Below are positions 1-7,055 of a stretch of 64,000 bases of DNA, one piece after another (within the stretch, counting starts at the first letter, position 1; every line of letters begins with the position of its first letter). Position numbers and translations under genes: made by a program. The notes beneath the pieces were generated by a model that searched no databases, was not told the origin of the DNA, and saw only the letters and a program-made list of their open reading frames with translations. This DNA comes from Misgurnus anguillicaudatus (taxonomy: Eukaryota; Chordata; Actinopteri; Cypriniformes; Cobitidae), in the NCBI RefSeq assembly GCF_027580225.2, contig NC_073352.2, positions 37,325,501 through 37,389,500 of the forward strand. Direction: 5' to 3'.

Positions 1-463
1 CAGCAGTTGGTCAACCTCAATCGACTTAGGTTTTGGAGCGTTCGAGTTTCCAGCAGTTGGTCAACCTCAATCGACTTAGGTTTTGGAGTGTTCGCGTTTC
101 CAGCAGTTGGTCAACCTCAATCGACTTAGGTTTTGGAGCGTTCGCGTTTCCAGCAGTTGGTCAACCTCAATCGACTTAGGCTCTGGAGCTTTCGCCTCTC
201 CAGCAGTTGGTCAACCCCAACGACTTAGGCTCTTGAGCTTTCACTTCTCCAGCAGTTGGTCAACCCCATCGACTTAGGTTCTGGGGCGTTCGCTTCTCCT
301 GCCATAGACTTAGGTTCTATAGCTTTCGCCTCTCCGACAGTTGGTCAACCCCAATCGACTTAGGCTCTGGAGCTTTCACTTCTCCAGCAGTTGGTCAACC
401 CCATCGACTTAGGTTCTGGAGCTTTCGCCTCTCCGACAGTTGGTCAACCCCGATCGACTTAGC
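1..463. repeat. Partial HOR unit 0: end of a minisatellite block
   Basis: The window opens at the third repeat of the minisatellite, with 50 bp repeats starting at 1, 51, 101 and 151, followed by 48-50 bp variants. It carries the variants CTTTCACTT (about 238) and TCTATAGCTTT (about 308). These are otherwise seen only in the minisatellites at 23991, 26300, 28157 and 30466, so the left edge of the window is related to the middle of the array (1 corresponds to 24044). Confidence 0.9.
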
Positions 464-469
464 TATATA
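464..469. other. TATATA at the minisatellite/subunit junction (one per HOR)
   Basis: TATATA, within CTTAGCTATATACCTGATGG, occurs once at the start of each HOR. The other copies begin at 3380, 7056, 10730, 14403, 17614, 21289, 24507, 26816, 28673, 30982, 33750, 36463, 39680, 43360, 47037, 50247, 53921, 57138, 59899 and 62660. It lies exactly between the minisatellite and the GC-rich subunits and is unchanged in all 21 copies. A promoter role is possible by position but nothing else supports it. Confidence 0.45.
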
Positions 470-632
470 CCTGATGGCACCTGTTCGCCCTACCGTCCCC
501 CGCGAAGGGGGAACCCGCCGGGTCCGCGGCCGGGAGGGTGCGCCTCGGTCGGCCTGGGGGACCGGAGATACTTCCGGTCGAAAATCCGAATTTCGTTACA
601 GCGCCGCTCCGGCGCCTCGGGCCCGGGTCCTT

Positions 633-646
633 CGACCTTCGGGTCG
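633..646. other. Hairpin CGACC-TTCG-GGTCG, representative
   Basis: Five-base-pair stem closed by C-G around TTCG. In RNA this is the cUUCGg tetraloop, a known exceptionally stable loop. It recurs in many subunits; variants include CGAACTTCGGGTCG, CGACCTTTCGGGTCG (units 9, 11) and ACCTTCAGGTCG (units 19, 20). Confidence 0.65.
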
Positions 647-780
647 GTCGGTCCGCCGGAGGGGCCCTTTCGAACGAGCCCACCCGCGAGTATCTGGCCC
701 TTTCCGCAGCGGAGATACGGGGTGCCGTCTCCGGATTTTCCCACGGCCGCTGCTCGGGCGCCTTAAGTCCCAGGACGTCG

Positions 781-809
781 CCCTCGGGGTCGGTCGCTCT
801 ACCCGAGGG
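781..809. other. Inverted repeat CCCTCGGG-13 nt-CCCGAGGG, representative
   Basis: Perfect 8 bp arms (781-788 and 802-809) around a 13 nt loop, just before the third monomer core of each subunit. In some last subunits one arm is changed to CCCTCGAGG (for example near 2296). Confidence 0.65.
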
Positions 810-1014
810 GACCTTTCGAACGAGCCCGCCCTCGACCCTCCGACCCTTTCCGCGGCCGAGATACGGCGGATCGAAAAAAAAAAAACGCTGGTCCGGAGTT
901 CGCGCGCCCGTAGCGTCCGCTGCGTTCGTCCGCCGGAGGCGCGGCCGGTCTCGTTCGAAAGGTCTTTCCCGGGGCTTTCCGGCGACGCCGGCCCCGAGTC
1001 CGTGCGACCCCGTG

Positions 1015-1034
1015 GACCGGAGATACTTCCGGTC
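1015..1034. other. Dyad GACCGGA-6 nt-TCCGGTC, representative
   Basis: Perfect 7 bp inverted repeat around the loop GATACT, which includes part of the GAGATAC heptamer. It recurs once per subunit. Single changes damage it in some copies: CCGGTAGAAT (units 2, 8, 10, 14), ATACTTCTGGTC (unit 4) and GACCGAAGATAC (unit 21). It could be a protein-binding dyad or an RNA hairpin if transcribed. Confidence 0.7.
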
Positions 1035-1055
1035 GAATATCCGAATTTCGTTACC

Positions 1056-1070
1056 GCGCCGCTCCGGCGC
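1056..1070. other. Dyad GCGCCG-CTC-CGGCGC, representative
   Basis: Perfect 6 bp arms around a 3 nt loop, about 21 nt after the GACCGGA dyad and once per inner subunit. The frequent variant has GTC in the loop while both arms stay intact (for example near 8105). Confidence 0.65.
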
Positions 1071-1942
1071 CTCGGGTCCGGGGCCTTCGAACTTCGGGTC
1101 GATTGGTCCGCCGGAGGGGCCCTTTCGAACGAGCCCACCCGCGAGTATCTGGCCCTTTCCGCGGCGGAGATACGGGGGGCCGTCACCGGATTTTCCCACG
1201 GCCGCTGCTCGGGCGCCTTAAGTCCGAGGACGTCGCCCTCGGGGTCGGTCGCTCTACCCGAGGGGACCTTTCGAACGAGCCCGCCCTCGACCCTCCGACC
1301 CTTTCCGCGGCCGAGATACGGCGGATCGAAAAAAAAAAACGCTGGTCCGGAGTTCGCGCGCCCGTAGCGTCCGCTGCGTTCGTCCGCCGGAGGCGCGGCC
1401 GGTCTCGTTCGAAAGGTCTTTCCCGGGGCTTTTCGGCGACGCCGGCCCCGAGTCCGTGCGACCCCGGGGACCGGAGATACTTCCGGTCGAATATCCGAAA
1501 TTCGTTACCGCGCCGCTCCGGCGCCTCGGGTCCGGGGCCTTCGACCTTCGGGTCGATTGGTCCGCCGGAGGGGCCCTTTCGAACGAGCCCACCCGCGAGT
1601 ATCTGGCCCTTTCCGCGGCGGAGATACGGGGGGCCGTCTCCGGATTTTCCCACGGCCGCTGCTCGGGCGCCTTAAGTCCGAGGACGTCGCCCTCGGGGTC
1701 GGTTGCTCTACCCGAGGAGACCTTTCGAACGAGCCCGCCCTCGACCCTCCGACCCTTTTCGCGGCCGAGATACGGCGGTTCGAAAAAAAAAAACGCTCGT
1801 CCGTAGTTCGCGCGCCCGTAGCGTCCGCTGCGTTCGTCCGCCGGAGGCGCGGCCGGTCTCGTTCGAAAGGTCTCTCTCGGGGCTTTCCGGGGACGCCAGC
1901 CTCGGGTCCGTGCGACCCCGGGGGCCGGAGATAAAAAAAAAA

Positions 1943-2399
1943 CGCTGGTCCGGAGTTCGCGCGCCCGTAGCGTCCGCTGCGTTCGTCCGCTGGAGGCGCG
2001 GCCGGTCTCGTTCGAAAGGTCTTTCCCGGGGCTTTTCGGCGACGCCGGCCCCGAGTCCGTGCGACCCCGGGGACCGGAGATACTTCCGGTCGAATTTAGG
2101 AAAACTTCGAACGGCCGTATCTCGGGCGCCTCGGGCCCGGGGCCATCGAACTTCGGGTCGGTCGGTCCGCCGGAGGGGCCCTTTCGAACGAGCCCACCCG
2201 GGAGTATCTGGCCCCTTCCGCAGCGGAGATACGGGGGGCCGTCTGCGGATTTTCCCACTGCCGCTGCTCGGGCGCCTTAAGTCCGAGGACGTCGCCCTCG
2301 AGGTCGGTCGCTCTACCCGAGGAGACCTTTCGAACGAGCCCGCCCTCGACCCTCCGACCCTTTTCGCGGCCGAGATACGGCGGTTCAAAAAAAAAAAAA
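1943..2399. repeat. Variant penultimate subunit, representative copy
   Basis: In most long HORs the last A-tract subunit differs from the others. The usual CGAATATCCGAATTTCGTTACCGC stretch is replaced by CGAATTTAGGAAAACTTCG followed by AACGGCCGTATCTCG. In many units the triplet is TTTCGG rather than TTTAGG. CGGCCGTATCTCGG is nearly the reverse complement of the CCGAGATACGG heptamer context. CCCACTGCCGC replaces CCCACGGCCGC. It is absent from units 8, 9, 10 and 12. Confidence 0.85.
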
Positions 2400-2863
2400 C
2401 GCTCGTCCGTAGTTCGCTTGCCCGTAGCGTCCGCTGCGTTCGTCCGCCGGAGGCGCGGCCGGTCTCGTTCGAAAGGTCTCTCTCGGGGCTTTCCGTTGAC
2501 GCCAGCCTCGGGTCCGTGCGACCCCGGGGGCCGGAGATACGGACTTCCACCGCTGCACCTTTAAACGGCCGTAGCTCGGGCGCCTTAAGACCGAGACCTT
2601 AGCCCTTTGGGTCCCTCATCCTCCAGGAGGGGCCCTTTCCAACGACCCCACCCACGTCTCCGTACCCCTTTCCCCGGCCGAGATACGACCCCGGGAACAT
2701 CGCCCCGTCAACCCGACCACCGTGCACCCGAGGCCGGCTTTGGACCCCGCGACGGACACCCTGGAGCTCGTACCCGGCGCACCGTTTGGTCCCTGCCATC
2801 CCACTCTTAAGCACTCCCCCACCGGACTAAGCCCCATCCTCCCGGCCCTTCTGGAGAACCAAA
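2400..2863. repeat. Terminal block without A-tract, representative copy
   Basis: This 464 bp block follows the last A-tract of every HOR and precedes the minisatellite. It is a diverged subunit: CTCGTTCGAAAGG, GGCCGTAGCTCGGGCGCC and GGAGGGGCCCTTTCCAACGA can be recognised. The final segment (from about 2700, with CGTGCACCCGAGG, GGACACCCTGGAGC and GTTTGGTCCCTGCC) occurs only here. Four linked variant types exist across the window, distinguished at AAAC(AA/GG)CCG, CCGA(C/G)ACC, CGGC(A/C)GAGATAC, CCCC(T/C)TTCCCC and ACCG(A/G)ACTAAG. Confidence 0.88.
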
Positions 2864-3379
2864 CAGTTGGTCAACCCCAAAATTTCTCCAACCGTTGGTC
2901 AACCCGAAAGATTTTCCAGCAGTTGGTCAACCTCAATCGACTTAGGTTTTGGAGCGTTCGAGTTTCCAGCAGTTGGTCAACCTCAATCGACTTAGGTTTT
3001 GGAGTGTTCGCGTTTCCAGCAGTTGGTCAACCTCAATCGACTTAGGTTTTGAAGCGTTCGCGTTTCCAGCAGTTGGTCAACCTCAATCGACTTAGGCTCT
3101 GGAGCTTTCGCCTCTCCAGCAGTTGGTCAACCCCAACGACTTAGGCTCTTGAGCTTTTACTTCTCCAGCAGTTGGTCAACCCCATCGACTTAGGTTCTGG
3201 GGCGTTCGCTTCTCCTGCCATAGACTTAGGTTCTAGAGCTATCGCCTCTCCGACAGTTGGTCAACCCCAATCGACTTAGGCTCTGGAGCTTTCACTTCTC
3301 CAGCAGTTGGTCAACCCCATCGACTTAGGTTCTGGAGCTTTCGCCTCTCCGACAGTTGGTCAACCCCGATCGACTTAGC
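2864..3379. repeat. Minisatellite block, 516 bp, reference copy (end of unit 1)
   Basis: There are twelve repeats, mostly 49-50 bp, eleven of them with the core GTTGGTCAAC. The first two are shortened (about 28 bp), four are regular 50-mers with CAACCTCAATCGACTTAGG, and one internal repeat (CCATAGACTTAGG) has lost the core. The last ends CGATCGACTTAGCTATATA. The core is a near-palindrome, GTTG-GT-CAAC. Type marker: GGTTTTGAAGCG, shared with the block at 39164. Confidence 0.92.
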
Positions 3380-6300
3380 TATATACCTGATGGCACCTGT
3401 TCGCCCTACCGTCCCCCGCGAAGGGGGAACCCGCCGGGTCCGCGGCCGGGAGGGTGCGCCTCGGTCGGCCTGGGGGACCGGAGATACTTCCGGTCGAAAA
3501 TCCGAATTTCGTTACAGCGCCGCTCCGGCGCCTCGGGCCCGGGTCCTTCGACCTTCGGGTCGGTCGGTCCGCCGGAGGGGCCCTTTCGAACGAGCCCACC
3601 CGCGAGTATCTGGCCCTTTCCGCAGCGGAGATACGGGGTGCCGTCTCCGGATTTTCCCACGGCCGCTGCTCGGGCGCCTTAAGTCCCAGGACGTCGCCCT
3701 CGGGGTCGGTCGCTCTACCCGAGGGGACCTTTCGAACGAGCCCGCCCTCGACCCTCCGACCCTTTCCGCGGCCGAGATACGGCGGTTCGAAAAAAAAAAA
3801 AACGCTCGTCCGGAGTTTGCTCGCCCGTAGCGTCCGCTGCGTTCGTCCGCCGGAGGCGTGACCGGTCTCGTTCGAAAGGTCTTTCCCGGGGCTTTCCGGC
3901 GACGCCGGCCCCGAGTCCGTGCGATCCCGTGGACCGGAGATACTTCCGGTCGAATATCCGAATTTCGTTACCGCGCCGCTCCGGCGCCTCGGGCCCGGGG
4001 CCTTCGACCTTCGGGTCGGTCGGTCCGCCGGATGGGCCCTTTCGAACGAGCCCACCCACGAGTATCTGGCCCTTTCCGCGGCGGAGATACGGGGGGCCTT
4101 CTCCGGATTTTCCCACGGCCGCTGCTCGGGCGCCTTAAGTCCGAGGACGTCGCCCTCGGGGTCGGTCGCTCTACCCGAGGGGACCTTTCGAACGAGCCCG
4201 CCCTCGACCCTCCGACCCTTTCCGCGGCCGAGATACGGCGGATCGAAAAAAAAAAAACGCTGGTCCGGAGTTCGCGCGCCCGTAGCGTCCGCTGCGTTCG
4301 TCCGCCGGAGGCGCGGCCGGTCTCGTTCGAAAGGTCTTTCCCGGGGCTTTCCGGCGACGCCGGCCCCGAGTCCGTGCGACCCCGTGGACCGGAGATACTT
4401 CCGGTAGAATATCCGAATTTCGTTACCGCGCCGCTCCGGCGCCTCGGGTCCGGGGCCTTCGACCTTCGGGTCGATTGGTCCGCCGGAGGGGCCCTTTCGA
4501 ACGAGCCCACCCGCGAGTATCTGGCCTTTTCCGCGGCGGAGATACGGGGGGCCGTCTCCGGATTTTCCCACGGCCGCTGCTCGGGCGCCTTAAGTCCGAG
4601 GACGTCGCCCTCGGGGTCGGTCGCTCTACCCGAGGGGACCTTTCGAACGAGCCCGCCCTCGACCCTCCGACCCTTTCCGCGGCCGAGATACGGCGGATCG
4701 AAAAAAAAAAACGCTGGTCCGGAGTTCGCGCGCCCGGAGCGTCCGCTGCGTTCGTCCGCCGGAGGCGCGGCCGGTCTCGTTCGAAAGGTCTTTCCCGGGG
4801 CTTTCCGGCGACGCCGGCCCCGAGTCCGTGCGACCCCGTGGACCGGAGATACTTCCGGTCGAATATCCGAATTTCGTTACCGCGCCGCTCCGGCGCCTCG
4901 GGTCCGGGGCCTTCGACCTTCGGGTCGGTCGGTCCGCCGGAGGGGCCCTTTCGAACGAGCCCACCCGCGAGTATCTGGCCCTTTCCGCAGCGGAGATACG
5001 GGGTGCCGACTCCGGATTTTCCCACGGCCGCTGCTCGGGCGCCTTAAGTCCCAGGACGTCGCCCTCGGGGTCGGTCGCTCTACCCGAGGGGACCTTTCGA
5101 ACGAGCCCGCCCTCGACCCTCCGACCCTTTCCGCGGCCGAGATACGGCGGATCGAAAAAAAAAAACGCTGGTCCGGAGTTCGCGCGCCCGTAGCGTCCGC
5201 TGCGTTCGTCCGCCGGAGGCGCGGCCGGTCTCGTTCGAAAGGTCTTTCCCGGGGCTTTCCGGCGACGCCGGCCCCGAGTCCGTGCGACCCCGTGGACCGG
5301 AGATACTTCCGGTAGAATATCCGAATTTCGTTACCGCGCCGCTCCGGCGCCTCGGGTCCGGGGCCTTCGACCTTCGGGTCGATTGGTCCGCCGGAGGGGC
5401 CCTTTCGAACGAGCTCACCCGCGAGTATCTGGCCTTTTCCGCGGCGGAGATACGGGGGGCCGTCTCCGGATTTTCCCACGGCCGCTGCTCGGGCGCCTTA
5501 AGTCCGAGGACGTCGCCCTCGGGGTCGGTCGCTCTACCCGAGGGGACCTTTCGAACGAGCCCGCCCTCGACCCTCCGACCCTTTCCGCGGCCGAGATACG
5601 GCGGATCGAAAAAAAAAAACGCTGGTCCGGAGTTCGCGCGCCCGGAGCGTCCGCTGCGTTCGTCCGCCGGAGGCGCGGCCGGTCTCGTTCGAAAGGTCTT
5701 TCCCGGGGCTTTCCGGCGACGCCGGCCCCGAGTCCGTGCGACCCCGGGGACCGGAGATACTTCCGGTCGAATTTCGGAAAACTTCGAACGGCCGTATCTC
5801 GAACGCCTCGGGCCCGGGGCCTTCGAACTTCGGGTCGGTCGGTCCGCCGGAGGGGCCCTTTCGATCGAGCCCACCCGGGAGTATCTGGCCCCTTCCGCAG
5901 CGGAGATACAGGGGGCCGTCTCCGGATTTTCCCACTGCCGCTGCTCGGGCGCCTTAAGTCCGAGGACGTCGCCCTCGGGGTCGGTCGCTCTACCCGAGGA
6001 GACCTTTCGAATGAGCCCGCCCTCGACCCTCCGACCCTTTTCGCGGCCGAGATACGGCGGTTCGAAAAAAAAAAACGCTCGTCCGTAGTTCGCGCGCCCG
6101 TAGCGTCTGCTGCGTTCGTCCGCCGGAGGCGCGGCCGGTCTCGTTCGAAAGGTCTCTCTCGGGGCTTTCCGTGGACGCCAGCCTCGGGTCCGTGCGACCC
6201 CGGGGGCCGGAGATACGGACTTCCACCGCTGCACCTTTAAACAACCGTAGCTCGGGCGCCTTAAGACCGACACCTTAGCCCTTTGGGTCCCTCATCCTCC

Positions 6301-7055
6301 AGGAGGGGCCCTTTCCAACGACCCCACCCACGTCTCCGTACCCCTTTCCCCGGCAGAGATACGACCCCGGGAACATCGCCCCGTCAACCCGACCACCGTG
6401 CACCCGAGGCCGGCTTTGGACCCCGCGACGGACACCCTGGAGCTCGTACCCGGCGCACCGTTTGGTCCCTGCCATCCCACTCTTAAGCACTCCCCCACCG
6501 AACTAAGCCCCATCCTCCCGGCCCTTCTGGAGAACCAAACAGTTGGTCAACCCCAAAATTTCTCCAACCGTTGGTCAACCCGAAAGATTTTCCAGCAGTT
6601 GGTCAACCTCAATCGACTTAGGTTCTGGAGCGTTCGAGTTTCCAGCAGTTGGTCAACCTCAATCGACTTAGGTTTTGGAGTGTTCGCGTTTCCAGCAGTT
6701 GGTCAACCTCAATCGACTTAGGTTTTGGAGTGTTCGCGTTTCCAGCAGTTGGTCAACCTCAATCGACTTAGGCTCTGGAGCTTTCGCCTCTCCAGCAGTT
6801 GGTCAACCCCAACGACTTAGGCTCTTGAGCTTTTACTTCTCCAGCAGTTGGTCAACCCCATCGACTTAGGTTCTGGGGCGTTCGCTTCTCCTGCCATAGA
6901 CTTAGGTTCTAGAGCTATCGCCTCTCCGACAGTTGGTCAACCCCAATCGACTTAGGCTCTGGAGCTTTCACTTCTCCAGCAGTTGGTCAACCCCATCGAC
7001 TTAGGTTCTGGAGCTTTCGCCTCTCCGACAGTTGGTCAACCCCGATCGACTTAGC
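3380..7055. repeat. HOR unit 2, 3676 bp, six A-tract subunits
   Basis: A-tracts begin near 3790, 4246, 4701, 5155, 5609 and 6065. Its counterpart is unit 14, 36300 bp downstream, sharing GTGCGATCCCG (about 3919), CCCACCCACGAG (about 4055) and GGGGCCTTCTCC (about 4093). The terminal block is type I: it has AAACAACCG, CCGACACC, CGGCAGAGATAC and ACCGAACTAAG. Two subunits have CCGGTAGAAT in place of CCGGTCGAAT, which shortens the GACCGGA/TCCGGTC dyad by one pair. Confidence 0.93.
6540..7055. repeat. Minisatellite block, end of unit 2
   Basis: Twelve repeats, type I: GGTTCTGGAGCG in the first 50-mer and GGAGTGTTCGCG in the second and third. Confidence 0.9.

Larger units (their letters stand above)
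464..885. repeat. First (junction) subunit of a HOR, representative copy
   Basis: This form opens every HOR. After TATATACCTGATGGCACC it contains a distinctive segment with CCCCCGCGAAGGGGG and GCCGGGAGGGTGCGCC, then joins the normal subunit at GGGGACCGGAGATAC. It uses CGAAAATCCGAATTTCG where inner subunits have CGAATATCCGAATTTCG. It ends in an A-tract at 874-885. CCCCCGCGAAGGGGG can pair CCCC with GGGG. Confidence 0.85.
950..1279. repeat. Inverted core between monomers of one subunit, representative
   Basis: CTCGTTCGAAAGGT at 950-963 is the exact reverse complement of ACCTTTCGAACGAG at 1266-1279, and 13 of its bases match CCTTTCGAACGAG at 1121-1133. So each subunit combines one reversed and two forward copies of the same core, each centred on the palindrome TTCGAA. 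Confidence 0.85.
886..1339. repeat. Standard ~455 bp subunit, representative copy
   Basis: Three GAGATAC heptamers at 1020, 1167 and 1313, with the next at 1474, divide the sequence into spacings of 147, 146 and 161 bp. The second and third monomers align with each other (CCTTTCGAACGAGCCC, CCCTTTCCGCGG, GAGATACGG). The first monomer carries the same core in reverse orientation, CTCGTTCGAAAGGT at 950-963. CTTAAG occurs once per subunit (near 1219). The subunit ends with an 11-nt A-tract. Confidence 0.9.
464..3379. repeat. HOR unit 1, 2916 bp, recombinant with an extra 150 bp monomer
   Basis: A-tracts begin near 874, 1329, 1783, 1933 and 2387. Tract spacing is about 455 bp except between 1783 and 1933, which is 150 bp, the length of one monomer. 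The segment 1794-1932 is the start of a terminal-block sequence (CTCTCTCGGGG, then GGGGACGCCAGCC). It stops at GAGATA and runs directly into an A-tract, skipping the usual CGGCGGATCG. Left of that join the unit resembles unit 8; right of it, unit 13 (shared change GGCCATCGAAC at 2141 and 38441). It is best read as the product of an unequal exchange. Confidence 0.92.

Noticed and set aside
1..463. 50 bp repeats considered as a CRISPR array
   Set aside because: The repeats abut each other with no unique spacers, vary gradually, and lie in a eukaryote-type satellite with no cas genes.
874..885. A-tracts considered as poly(A) tails of retroposed elements
   Set aside because: They lie inside a regular tandem subunit with constant flanks on both sides. 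No target-site duplications or retroelement sequence were seen.
1015..1045. GGTCGAATATCCG considered as a Pol I terminator of the mammalian Sal-box type
   Set aside because: It resembles the ends of that motif but lacks the central CCAG. It occurs in every subunit, and no rRNA gene is present to terminate.
2700..2860. Unique end of the terminal block considered as a small gene or tRNA
   Set aside because: There is no cloverleaf, no A/B box pair and no coding signature. It is simply the most diverged part of the HOR.
2864..3379. GACTTAGG in the minisatellite considered as the Xenopus T3 terminator box
   Set aside because: The T3 core as I know it is GACTTGC. The match fails at the last two bases in every repeat.
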